NCBI RefSeq assembly: GCF_964204645.1 | Contig: NC_134031.1 | Coordinates: 1,836,001-1,900,000, forward strand | DNA length: 64,000 nt | DNA from: Tubulanus polymorphus | Lineage: Eukaryota; Nemertea; Palaeonemertea; Tubulaniformes; Tubulanidae | Direction: 5' to 3' | Notes under the pieces: generated by a model | What the model was told of the DNA's origin: nothing | Seen by the model: only the letters and a program-made list of their open reading frames with translations | Database searches by the model: none | In this document: positions 23,027 to 38,065 of the stretch, in pieces | Numbering within the stretch: the first letter of the stretch is position 1 | How the letters are laid out: the number at the start of each line of letters is the position of its first letter | Position numbers and translations under genes: made by a program

Positions 23027-23101
23027 ATGAAGCACGGTAGTTATCAACGACTTACTGCGACGAGGAATGTACGGTTTGAGGAAGGGATTACGCGGGGGTA
23101 G
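23027..23101 (+). promoter_or_regulatory. uORF overlapping the BTB zinc-finger start codon
   Basis: An ATG at 23027 in weak context opens 24 codons that end at TAG 23099-23101, past the main ATG at 23067 and in another frame. If both are in the mRNA, it would tend to lower initiation at the main start. Confidence 0.35.
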
Positions 23102-26100
23102 GCGCGCCGGGGCCGGTCGAAAACGTTTGCCCGAGGAACTGAAAAAACAACGTCGCGCCATGCGAAAACAGGTTTGCATCTCGTGGCAGTTGTACGACGA
23201 ATGGGAGAAGAAAAAAGAAATCATCGGAATCAATAAAGATAAGGAGTTTTTACACTACATTCTGCGACAAGCCAGGTAAAAAACTGTTTTCATAATATGT
23301 TTTATTACACACGAAATTTTCTTAAACTTCTGCGGGGACAATTTCACGGTCATTGTGCGTCGTGGCCACCAGGGAAAATTGTCGTGGGAACTCTGTTGGT
23401 CCTTATCTATAAACGGTCATATGCTTATCTAAATTGAAGAAGAATAAATCGAAATTTTGTAGAGAAATGTTTATCAGAAAAATGGTGGCCCTTTTCATAG
23501 TAATTCTACAAATGCACACATGCCTTAGAATGTTCTTAGAATTTTTTTTTATACGAGGAAAATATGAATTGCTCATAACTATCTCAGTATTTAGTGCGCA
23601 TAACTCTCAGTAAGGTATATAAGTATAAGGTATGGTATACGCAGATAGCGAGCTGGCGGGAGGAAAAATTTTGTTCATAACTTTTCCAAAAATAGATCGG
23701 ATATTTCTTTGTCCTGTTGCAGCAGCAGCAGCAGCAGTGCGCGCACGTGCTGATGCGCGTTGCCAGATGTTCTCCTGGCAACAGTTACTGCGCACTGTTG
23801 CTCTGTTATCAATTATTGGCCTCGTTCCCGCCAGACGAGCACCTTTTAAGGAAGTGATCACTTAGAACGCTTGCTGCGCTGAGCGATTTGTCAATGAGAT
23901 CTTCCTACTTTTCGGACAGAAACTTGTAACAAGTTCCCACAAGACCTAAATTTCACTATATGTATATATTGAAAAAGGTTTTGCTTTTTTCGATGACTAC
24001 AATCGCGTCTATTTCATAAATTACGCTGGAATTCACAGCATCGTCCAAAAAAATAGTGGCAAAAATAAAGACAACTTCGAATGTATATAATATACCACAA
24101 TTATTGAAAATCTCCTAAAACTGGACTCGATCCTCCCTTCAATTCATGTATATACCTTTTTAATGAATAGATAGATAGTGACTAACTCATTATTCGACCT
24201 TTGGACGTTTGAATAATAATCATCAGACTCTGATCTGATGAAACTCGTGGCGCGTGGGATGTATATATTCAGTATCGCATAACACAGTTCCTTATGGAGC
24301 AGCGCCGTGTAAAACTAAGAATAAGTTTTACGGCTGCTGCTGCTGTTGCTGCTGCTGGAGCTGATGATGATGTTGATGATGATGATGATGCTACGGTTGT
24401 GTGTAATACCTTGCCCGGTATCTCTCCACATTCAGGCAATCAAACGGCGTATCGGGTTTCACCGAGCCGCCAACAGTTCTGCGCACTGCCAGAGCTCCAT
24501 AATCGACCATAACATAACATACCTGTAAAACTGAATCATAGAATAGTTAGCTTTCTTCTATCTCTCAACTCAAGCGCATAAAACTGATTCTGATTATTCT
24601 AAATTTAGATATTCAAAGAATTCGTACTCTAAGATCGCATCATCGTTCACTGTGGTGAAGACGTCTATATATCTTTATTTATCTTAGATCTGAGCCGGTT
24701 TCAATTCAACAAGGCTTAAATTGGCATACAGCCTAGTCTTAGCTTAAGTCTAGTACTCATAATATTAGAATCGGTGTCTTAGAATAAGAAGAAATGCCGT
24801 CTCTTATTCTTTAAGTCTTACAAACTACGTCGCTGTCAAATTTGATACTGAAACATTTTCTTTTCAATCAATTTTTCCAGGCCTCCAGATGAAGACCACA
24901 AAGAAAGCCCGTTCGCTAATTCGAAATCCTTGTCGGAATTTTTCAACGGACTACGTCACGACAACATGCTGTGTGACGTCATTCTGCGCGTGCAGAATCG
25001 CGAAGGTCGTCTGATGTTTTTCCACGCGCACAAACTAGTACTGCTCAATTCGAGTAAATATTTCAAATCGCTGACGAAAGACGAACTGCAGAAAAAATGC
25101 GAGTTTTTTCTCGAGGACGTCAGCCCGGACGGTATACGCCTGCTTCTCGATTACATGTACGGACTGCGCCTGGACCACAACGAGCACCTCGCGCACGTTG
25201 AAGACGTCATAAACGCGGCGGAAGTTCTACAAGTCGAGCAATATCTGAAACATTATAAGGCGTTGAAAAAACTATGGAAAGTTTCGAACGTCGATCGCGC
25301 GATTCTACCACGGGTCGGTAGTAATGATTTCAATTTCCGCGCATTGGATAACGGGCATCATCACGTGATCGGCGCTGCCACCGCCGGTCTGCCTCAAGTA
25401 AAAGTCGAACCGATTACCAAAGATGACGACGTAATTTGCATAGACGAATTAACACGTCAATCAAAACTCGAATCGAGTCAGCCGAACACGCCCATTAACG
25501 CGATACACTCGAATCACCCACCGAGGTTATCGTTGAATACGAACATGGCCGTGTTTCCCAGTCCGCAGCCGGTAATGGCGGGTGAGTTACCAGCCGGGAC
25601 TCTGGGAATGCCGCTGACACCTATCACCCCTAGTGTAGACGGTATCCCGCAACAGGTCAGACCGGTCAATATGCAACAAGTTATATTCATGGTTAACGGT
25701 CAGCCAGTACCGGCCATGATGTTACCGACGAGTCCGAATATAACCCCGACTACTCCGCAATCGGCCCCGGCAATAATGGGACTGACTCCACCGCTGTTCC
25801 CGATACAGGACATTAATCGACAATCAACATCCCCGAGAATGGAACCGAATTTACGACCGAAATTACAACCGAGTCCGCTGTCGAAAACCGAACCGAACTC
25901 CACCGGTCTGCTGGATTTGTCCAAGTCGCCGGAAGACTTCAATTCGCAAACCAGACCGAAACCCGATCACCGTTGCGTCAGATGCAACCAGTCTTTCGCG
26001 TTCATGACTCAGCTGCGAAAACACATGATCGACGTTCATAAAATCGACTGCTTCAAAATGAGAAAGCGTAAAAAGATGCATTACTATTACAGATACGGGA

Positions 26101-27746
26101 AAGCGACTGTTAGACAATACGCGTGCGCGTTGTGCGATATGAAAATGTTTTCCGAGATGGATTTACAGTTACATATCGAGCGTATACACTTGTATTGTCC
26201 ACTGGGTCAATCTAATACCGAGCTGCCCTACTACAGCCAACAACTGTTGTCGTGTTCATACTGTCACAAAGACATAGCGTCGAAAAAACGACTGATTAAA
26301 CATATCAAAAAGGCTCATCTTTCCAGAAAGAAACGCTTTAAATGCGGGAAATGTTCGCGTACGTTCGCGCTGGCGAAAAGTCTTCGTCTTCACCAATCCT
26401 ACAAGCACAGAACCGTGGCGACTGCGGTGCGGACGGCGGTGAAACAGGACGTTCACGGTAGCGCGATACTGTCCGGTCCCAGGTCCGAGATGCAGACGAA
26501 ATGCGGGCTGCAAAGTCGTGGGAATTCACCGCTGAGCGGTCGAACCGGCTCGGTGAGAATATCTTCGTCGGAAAAATCTAAATGGATCTGTCATCTGTGT
26601 TCGTTCGTTTACAATCAACGGTCGTTACTGATAAAACATCTTCAAATTATACACAGCATTTCGAATCCGAACATTTCGACGACTGCGTCGCCAGTAGCAG
26701 AGACTAGTGAACTACTGAAAATATCCGAATCCTCAACGCCTGCTGTCAACGCAAAAAACAACAACGATAATCTTTTCAAACCGGTCGAAATGAATGAATC
26801 TCCGGCACCAAATCAGACCGTAATTACAACATCGCTACAATTCTCTCCGCCTAGTTTAACTCCCAGTTTCTCGATGGCTCCGTCGATGCCCGTGTTTCCG
26901 ACTAACCCGATGAGCGTGCCGATCTCGCCAGAACCGCCGCATATAGACGTGAATTCACCGGCCATCAATCCGCCGCCGCCGCTGTTCCCTCCGTTCTCAT
27001 TACTTCGCCCGCAGTCTCATTCGGCGCCGTCGACCCCTCAGGCAGGCGCGTTCTATAACCAGCGATTACAGGCAGCGCCTCCTGTAAACAGCCGCGGCTC
27101 GTCGCAGACCAGATCGGCCAGATCGGGCGGTCGATTCCATAAAAACGAAGAAATCCAAGGAAATCGACCCCTGAATTATTCATTACCGAAAGTGAACCGA
27201 GACGGCGGTAGAGAAGCTGCCGGGAGTATGATCGACATATCCAAATTCAAACGCGGCGATATACAAACCCCGCAGTTCAGTCAAATGACTTTCAAACTCG
27301 TGAAACAAAAAAACAAATCGAACGAGGTGAAAGCTGATGATTTGTCGAGCCCGGCGGCCGGCACCGCCGCCACTGATGGCGAATACGAATTGAAACTTTG
27401 GCCGCGGAAAGAATCGGCTCCGAACGTCGGTTCGGCGTGCATGTATCGGTGCACGCAATGTCACATGCCGTTTAGTAGAATTCAGTGTTTTACGAAACAC
27501 ATGAATAAAGAACACGGTTTATCGTTCGCGATGGCCCAAGTGAACGTCGATCAGATCATGGCGAAAAGTGCCGAGAAATCGGCGCGGGCTCGGTTCAGGG
27601 CGGCGCAGAAAAAACAACAATTCACTACTAACCAACAAATCAACCAACAAGCCGGTCAAAAACTGCAGCAGCAACAGCAGCAGCATCGCGAACACCCTTT
27701 CAAACAACAAGCATATTCATTCAAACAATATATCCCACCATCTTGA
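23067..27746 (+). CDS. BTB/POZ domain six-C2H2 zinc-finger transcription factor
   Basis: Exon 1 (23067-23275) and exon 2 (24881-27746) join in frame (AG|G codon), giving 1024 residues. The start ATG has an in-frame TGA 39 bp upstream. Residues 1-70 are basic (GGRRAGAGRKR) with a compact KQVCISWQLYDEW..FLHYI helix pair. A BTB domain follows at about 88-200 (DNMLCDVILRV, FHAHKLVLLNSSKYF). C2H2 fingers begin near residues 434, 481, 526, 555, 637 and 924. The linkers carry VKVEP (SUMO site) beside DDVICID (SIM-like), LLDLSKS near 413 (CtBP-type PxDLS) and long Pro/Ser stretches. The C-terminus is Gln-rich. The expected role is a nuclear DNA-binding repressor that dimerises through BTB. It has no clear one-to-one ZBTB name. 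Structure is certain; targets are unknown. Confidence 0.9.
23276..24880 (+). other. Single intron of the BTB zinc-finger gene
   Basis: The intron has GTAAAA donor and TTTTTCCAG acceptor. It holds a (CAG)6 run (23720-23737), a CTG/GATGAT-rich tract (24332-24392) and a CTGATGA...AAACGTC motif on the minus strand (24204-24226). ORFs across the triplet runs are low-complexity artefacts. Confidence 0.7.
24204..24226 (-). repeat. CTGATGA...AAACGTC motif, intronic copy
   Basis: The minus strand reads CTGATGA, nine AT-rich bases, then CAAACGTC. It is a shorter version of the signature seen at 12386-12419 and 57336-57369 and lacks a stable stem. Confidence 0.4.
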
Positions 27747-28213
27747 AACATCGTTGAAAATTTCGGAGAAAATTTAGCCCAAAACTGATATCGAAAATAT
27801 GATCGTTTTTTAGATGATATCGAGATCATTTTAGTTTTCATTTTGATGGGTTTCTTGTTTTTATGGTCCAGCCAATTTTTGCGAGAAAAGTTTAACTCAT
27901 ATTTTTGGCTTATAGTTGCCATTGCTTCAGGTTTTCAATAGGGACGACAATGATCGGTTGGAGCCTATCGTGAAACAGGGAGGCAAAAATCATGCATTCT
28001 CGATGGATTTTGGTTTAATATTCTATTAGAGGAATGTCAGCATTATTTGTTTGTTTTACTTCAATGTGAACTGATAAATGATATAATGATATGCAGTTAT
28101 AGTGTAGTTAATTAGTTGCAGGGAATAATCATTTTATTTGATTGAAACTCTGTTTGCACAAACATGTAGTAGAATTATCTGTAGTTTTTTTTAGCACATT
28201 GTATTCATACTCA

Positions 28214-28219
28214 AATAAA
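28214..28219 (+). terminator. Poly(A) signal AATAAA of the BTB zinc-finger gene
   Basis: A canonical hexamer 468 bp after the TGA, in CTCAAATAAAGC, followed by a GT-rich stretch. Confidence 0.65.
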
Positions 28220-29905
28220 GCTGGGTTTTGTATGATAAAATTTATTGAGTTCATTCATTGAGTGACGGAGTTTGGAGCAGTGTCTCGGAGTCGAGAAGGA
28301 TTTTCAAGGTTTTCCGAGTTAAGTGACGTGAAAGTCGAGGAATTGGACGGGTTTCGAAGGTGTAGTGGTTAGGTGGACGGGTTCCGACGCTGTAGGTTGA
28401 GGATTTTGATGTCCATTTGTAGTTTTTGAGATGTGAGGAAAATACGCGAGGGAGTCAGAAGAATGTCATTATGTCCGAACTGGCCATGTGCGAATAAGGC
28501 GAGCTTCACTCTGTAAATATAAGTTTCGTGTTTCGTGCTGTAGAATCGTAGGAACATTCTTTTAGAGGAATGAATAATGCCTTACGTTTTCTACGAATCT
28601 CGGTATGTTACATACACGCGCTCGTAGGTTCTAATCAGGTGCAGACAGAGCAGCTTGACGACTGCAGACTGCAGAAAGTTAGATGTCATGTTTTTTTTGA
28701 ATGGAATAGCAGCTGCCTTTACCAGTCTGGGGATCGATACTGAAAGTTATGTTTTGAAAAAAATCTTTTCTATTCCAGTATATCCAATACTAATGTACAT
28801 TTTCATACGTGAGCTCAACCCGTGGTCACTGAACGATTGATGTTTCTCTATCAATATAAAGATTTCATCAACCAAAGATAGCAACGGTATTGCTAGCAGT
28901 TGAGGCTAAAAATTGATACCTTGTTTCTCATTACCTGCAGGGTTTAAAAGTTGACAGCAGCCTATCTACTATCAAGCTAACCAGGCCACCACGGACCCGG
29001 CAGATAGAAATGAACTGTCGAATAAAAAATTCTATTGTAAAAGTGACCCGGCCGATTATGAGAAATAATTGTTTCTCGTTATTTTTAGGCTAAGGGTGTG
29101 TAACATTTTAGTGATTTTGCAAATTCGCCAGAAATATTAAATTTGGATAATCTTAAATAAACGTGGATCAAAATTCGTGAAATACATAATTGATTATTAG
29201 TTTTTAGCCCTTGGCGTTCACTTTTCCTCCGTGTTCGTTTTACTCAAAATCCAGTTATTTTTGAAGTTTTGAAGACGCTTCAAGGGATTATCTTGATATT
29301 GCAGCCCAAAAACTGACCCGGTCAGATTCAAGATGGCCGATTTACGGCCATTGCTTTTCGCCGAAATCCGCATTTTTATACATTTTTCGAGGGAAATTTT
29401 GAAGACGCAACGATCAATTATTTTGATATTCTATATGTATGGTATAGGCCTGTATCCCCCAAGGCCCGAACAATCGGGTCGATCGGATACAAGATGGCCG
29501 TCCAGTAAACTTTTTGTGCTTAAAAGATAATTTTTGCCAGGATTTGTAACTTATCAGACGTGTTTTCCGACCCGTTTTCCCGACCTGTTTTTCCGCGGCC
29601 AACTTAGTCTCAACAGTCCTCATTCACGTGAAAAATGTCTCTTTAAGAATATTTCAACATTTCTTAACTTACATAAAATATGTATAATGTTTTTCCACGG
29701 GTACAATCGTGCAGAACTTCAACGCTGACAATCAGAAAAAATAATTCCTATGAAATATCGAGTCACTTTTGCTGTACCTTTTTTTGTATTCTATCGATCT
29801 CATTACCGTGTGGATGTTCAGCATATTTTCTAAGTATCGTTTGATTCAATTTCCATCTTCTATGTATCGCATCTACAATACTGTGTGCAACTTCACGGAA
29901 AGTAG
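28220..29905. other. Intergenic, mostly diverged repeat
   Basis: Two loosely similar units lie at about 29265-29345 and 29395-29505. Each has TTTTGAAGACGC, a TATTTTGATATT-like word, a CGGTC or CGGGTCGATC word and AAGATGGCCG. No gene is supported between the BTB gene's poly(A) signal and the orphan exon at 29906. Confidence 0.4.
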
Positions 29906-30049
29906 CCCTCACCGAAGACAGTTTTGACACTTGTAATAATATCACTGATGCTACGAAGGCAGTATTGGGTGAGTGCCAGACAAAAACGACCGAGTGCGAG
30001 ACATGGAATTGCATCAACGAACTTTTCTTCCATAACAAAGAGGGTTTCG
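29906..30049 (+). CDS. Possible orphan exon of an unrecognised Cys-containing protein
   Basis: An open segment encodes LTEDSFDTCNNITDATKAVL followed by GECQTKTTECETWNCINELF. It has four cysteines and an N-glycosylation sequon (NNIT) and ends at a GTGAGT donor in phase 1. The acceptor would be GAAAGTAG, with a poor polypyrimidine tract. No partner exon is found nearby. It could be a real extracellular-protein exon or chance; support is weak. Confidence 0.22.
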
Positions 30050-30989
30050 GTGAGTTTCATTTTAGAAAAAAATATAAAAATCCAAGAAATGTATATTCAG
30101 CTTGTATATCGAAAACTCGAAACGTTTGGTAAAAATAAATCTTAGAGTTGTTTATTTTCTATTCTAGGCTATTCTGGGGATACCATTGATGCTGTCTCAT
30201 GTAGCATGTTATCGATTCACAAAACAGGATATTTTGCAAATCATCATGATTGTTAGATATTTGTAAACACAAGAGAAAAATAAAACATATCTGATATTCA
30301 TAGATATGTTACAAAATTATTTCGAGCGTTATTTGTAGGAAATCTTTATTCGATTGTGTTTCTCGCACTGGTCGGTGCAGATGGTTCTTACGAAACGGAT
30401 TTTTAAAATACCGTGACTAACTCAACAGGGATTAGCTGAACAATCGATCGAACATAGAATCAATATTATCGACTGGCTTGAAGTGACGTGATTCATTTGC
30501 ATATCAGCTGTTTCAGGCTGTGATAGCAGACGATCGAATCTGGAGACGAGTCGTATATTTCGTTAGTGAGAGAAAGCTCGAATCGATATTTTCAGATTTT
30601 ACTTTTGTAGAATACTTGATTTGGGTTTTTATATATTTCCAAAACGGTTCTGTCCCTCTCCCTCTAATGTATAAAGTTCAACTTGGCTTGAAAGGACATC
30701 GGGTGCCATTCTTGGTATTACTCTGGTTTACAAATGACCAGGAGGACGATTTTTAGTTCCGTTTTATACAGGTAGAAATATAGAAATGTGAAAAGTATCT
30801 GTCAAAATAGTTTGATTTCCTTTGATGCCATATACCGTGGAGATGCACAAGCAGAGTTAAAGTTTGAGGAATTTTAATTCAATCAGTCCAGATCGTAATC
30901 AGAAGCGTTATTTTATTTTACTTTGGCGTGAAACAGTTGCCTAAAATCCTCGGTACAAACATTATGTCGTGAAAAAAGTGTAAGAAAGT

Positions 30990-31116
30990 GCTACAAGGAT
31001 GTGAAAGTTACCTTGTAAAAGCCCTATAAAAGCTTACCTACCCGTAGGCCTACTACGGGTTGGTAAAACCCCAGGCATAAAGCTTACCGCCAAGGTAACT
31101 TTCACATCCTTGTAGC
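30990..31116. mobile_element. 127-bp MITE-like foldback with perfect 25-bp TIRs
   Basis: GCTACAAGGATGTGAAAGTT at 30990 onward is exactly complementary to the right arm 31092-31116. An inner ACCCGTAGGCCTACTACGGGT palindrome extends the hairpin. No clear target-site duplication is seen. It sits about 0.4 kb upstream of the RAB14 5' exon. Confidence 0.8.
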
Positions 31117-31179
31117 GAGCGGGTTAGTACTGACCACAGGGGCTCGTATCATAAGTTTGGGGGTGAACTGTACGTCTGT

Positions 31180-31271
31180 AGCTTAAATCATCCAGTATCC
31201 CTGGTACTATATATATATAAAAAGAACTTTTCTTATATATATAATACCAGGGATACTGGATGATCTAAGCT
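31180..31271. mobile_element. 92-bp near-perfect hairpin element
   Basis: About 40-bp arms contain AGCTTAAATCATCCAGTATC and the reverse GATACTGGATGATCTAAGCT, with (TA)n sequence next to a small AAAAAGAACTTTTC loop. It is distinct from the neighbouring foldback and lies just upstream of RAB14. Confidence 0.75.
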
Positions 31272-31429
31272 GGTACTGCACTGACTAGTGAAGTGAAAAT
31301 TCCAGAGTTTTCAACACAATCCGTAATGGTGATGGTCGACGCGCGCGCTGCTTAATGCTATGGATGGAAATGTAACCGATCTACTGATCGCCGATCGGAT
31401 CGCCGGGTTCGACCAACTCGGCCCGCAGT

Positions 31430-31576
31430 GACCCGCAAAACTCCGAGATCAACCGTCAAGTGCTGCTACAAAAGCGACTACCGGCAATATATCGAACTAC
31501 AGCTCCCCGTGTATTTGTTAATAACGCCCCGCGACGCCATCTTTGACAATTCATCCCGATTTCTAGTGAAAATTTG
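31430..31576 (+). promoter_or_regulatory. RAB14: Predicted RAB14 promoter and 5' UTR exon with YY1 site
   Basis: A GC-richer stretch contains GCCATCTTT (YY1 core on the minus strand) at 31536-31544. It ends in AAAATTTG|GTAAG at 31576/31577, a good donor. The matching acceptor is CTGTTTTCAG at 32460, 26 bp before the RAB14 ATG. The exon is inferred from splice signals. Confidence 0.45.
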
Positions 31577-32309
31577 GTAAGAATTCACCGATTATTGGCC
31601 TCTACGGCAGGAATATCAGCAATCGAACCCGATATTCGATCAGGGATGATCAACACGCGTTGATCGATGTATAATTTATCGGGTTTAAGGGTTTAAAACC
31701 ACCTGATATTCGCTGAAATACGGCCGGATTTAGGATTTTTAGGATTCTCGATGAACGCGGAAGTGAATTTTTCTCTGCGGTAAAAAATGATCTATCATTA
31801 ATTTCTAGACGATTCTGAAGCGAAATCGATATATTTTATCATATTTCAATGATAGATGGATTTTGATGAAGCAGATTATTAATTTTGTCATCTTAGATAT
31901 CATATGGTGCACAGTTACTGTTAGGGCAAGCTTGTTTGAAGAATTTGTTGAGTATCATCAACCTTCCTTCTTGGCTTCCTCTCTCTCTCCATCAGGACTT
32001 GCCCTTCTCTCTTTCCATAACTCTGGAGTTGAAGGTCCCGATCGAGTTAACCATCACAGAATTTCTCAAATATAACATGGTTTTGAAACAAATATTATGT
32101 GTTATCTTACCCTCCCAGAAGTCTGAATATCAAAACCAAACCTGATGATGTCATTATGCAGGCCTGTTATATTCCTCCCCTTCTTATATACGAGTTTAGT
32201 TTGAGTTAGGTTAGATCTCATTTATTTTGGCCTTCCTTACCCTCCTAAAAGTTATAGGTTGAAACTTGTCAACTTGATAGGAAAGGCTAACACTGCCCGC
32301 TATGGGTAG

Positions 32310-35745
<3,436 letters not shown>

Positions 35746-35930
35746 GATCGTCGGCGGCGAATCGCGCGTCGATATTTTACGCATATTTAATAACGAGTCT
35801 GTGTGGTCACTAACAACTACTACCACCAGGTGGCAGCAGGAGCGGTGAAGCGAAATGTCACCCGCGACAAAAAAAAACATTTCATTAAAAAATCTTTATC
35901 TTTCATTCGTATTCATATGTGATTTGGTCT

Positions 35931-35961
35931 GGCAACAATAAAAATTCTGAGTATTGTTGCC
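35931..35961 (+). terminator. RAB14: RAB14 poly(A) signal inside a 10-bp hairpin
   Basis: AATAAA at 35937-35942 overlaps the left arm GGCAACAATA, which pairs perfectly with TATTGTTGCC. The inner AATAAAAATTCTGAG is the same 15-mer as at the RH-gene 3' end (5870). It lies 190 bp after the TAG. Confidence 0.5.
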
Positions 35962-36316
35962 TGGATTGGTCCGGACCAGCGGGATTAGTATCCGAATCGG
36001 GGCTGATAGTACCGGTCCCTGATCTGGGGTCATATCGGTTGTACTACAAGGGCTAGAAAATCTATTTATTAAAACTGATGATTCGATATTAATATCCAGT
36101 ATGAAATAATAATATTAGGAAGATAATCTAGGTTTGTATGAACCAAAGGACTGTTAAATCCGTTTTAGGTTCCACTGTCCTAGTGGATTGGGTACAAACC
36201 CCGGTTCGGAGATATTGTCCAAGACCCCGATATAGGGCCACATTGCCCCTGTGTGGTGCGTCTGATGTCCCATATTCAGGGCTGTTGTACTTGTCTCGAA
36301 TTTCGGGTCACTCCCA

Positions 36317-36415
36317 TGGGGCACTAGACCTTGATTAGGGGCTATACCTGTGGGGCATTAAACCCTGATTAGGGGCTACAGCTGTGGGACGCTAGACCTA
36401 GGTTTGGGGTGTGGG
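36317..36415 (+). repeat. 34-bp tandem repeat, about 2.8 copies
   Basis: Units start at 36317, 36351 and 36385 with TGGGGCACTAGACC, TGGGGCATTAAACC and TGGGACGCTAGACC. Each is followed by a TTGATTAGGGGCTA-like word. Confidence 0.6.
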
Positions 36416-38009
36416 ATCGACGTCAAATTTTTTTCCCGACGCTCTTTCATTTTATCTCAAAATTTTGTGATTGGGAAAGGGAGGGTAGGGGATGGTCTCG
36501 TGGGCGCACGTGTGTGTGTATGTGTGACCGAGGACTTACTAGTCGAGAAAGATATGCGGCAACAATGAAAATGGACATTGTCACTTTGTTGTCACGGCGA
36601 TTGATTGATCGATATGATATATTTATATATTGTAAACTGTTGTTTCTAATTTCTTGAAGAGTGCTAATAATAATAATATAAATAATAATGATAGTAGTGA
36701 ATACAGAAACAGAAGTCTTTTTTGTCGTGTAACCATGATCTGATCTGGTTACGTGGTTGGAATCGGCTAAAGCTAAAATCATTTTGAAGTTATCTTAACA
36801 CTTAAAGAGAGTCTGATTGAATGTCAGTCGTCGAACTGTGTCCCGGGAACGACGTTTAACCGTGTTCATTTCTGATTCTGACGAAGATTCTCTTGTAAAT
36901 ATATATCGAATAGGAATATTTGCACATTATTGGGTGTAAGGTGATAATCTGACCGGGATCACGGGTTGACTGCTTCACGCGTTACGCTGAAGTTTTGTGG
37001 TCTCCTTTCGCTTGTGATAAGTTCATTTTCAAGCCGTAGGTCGCGTTTGAACTATCACTTATTAGTCTGTTCTAATTTGGCCTGTACGTGTGGTCTGGAC
37101 TAATTTAGAACGGAGCAATTGAGAACAGGCTTTTCACTAGTGTGAACGCATGGTCCATTCTCAATTGGAACGGACTGAATTTAGAACGTTTAAGATAATG
37201 TTGCGTGAACCTGGCTATAATCCGACTCCAAACTCGGAACTCGGTTCTTTGACTGAAATTGTGTCTTGTTCTGCTTTACAAAATAGAAACTCTTGTGGTT
37301 CCAAAGTTTTTGAGTTTGGTAGCTTGGCTGCATGATTACGCAAGGGGGAAATATGCAGAAAAGCTCATTCAGAAATGACTGAGAATTTTCAGATGGAAGA
37401 TATTCCTTTATCTGGGCTTGGTAGGGTTTGATTTATTTGCCCAGCAAGTTTTCACAGTTCTCTATCAACGGTAGAGGAAATCTCTTCAAACACATATTTG
37501 CACCGAGGGAAAGATTTTAACGAATACTTCGCGTACTTTTCGCACTAGAATAGGGTAACGCCTCCTATTGTGAAATGAAGTAACTAAATCAACTAGGTAC
37601 GCGTCGCGTAGGTTGATTTTTCGCTTTGTTATTTTTGCTCAAATTATTTAAACGACCGTGAAGTGGATTGAAAAATCGATATCAGTCGGTGATAAAAAGA
37701 TTATGGAAAATTAGATTTTTCATGAACCGTTAATTGTTTTTCTGTCTTCGTTGAAACCGTTAAAATTACTTTCAATGTGCTAAAATCTGATAACGAATAT
37801 ATAGGACTGATGTGATGTCGAGGGGTGTTTCGTAATTATGTCGTTTACCCCCCTGCGGGTTAAAATGCTGAAAAACCACTTTCTATAGAAATTGACTCCG
37901 ATTTACGCTTTGTTTGCGATCGTCATAACGCAAAAATTGTGTTTAATGCTTCGTGCTAACTGTTTAAACCAAGCGTTTTTATGTACTGGTTATGATATAC
38001 ATCCGGTGG

Positions 38010-38065
38010 AATCTCGTTACAACGAACTTCAGGAGACCAGAAAATCCGTTCGTCGTTATCCAGTA
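38010..38065 (-). repeat. TAACGAAC dispersed repeat, reverse copy
   Basis: The minus strand reads GAACGGATTTTCTGGTCTCC then TGAAGTTCGTTGTAACGAGA and TTCCACC. This is the best-preserved member of the family also seen near 9.6 and 55.4 kb. Confidence 0.55.

Noticed and set aside
23719-24512. Alanine-rich ORFs in the BTB-gene intron
   Set aside because: They come from CAG/CTG triplet runs; the splice sites at 23276 and 24880 define this as intron.
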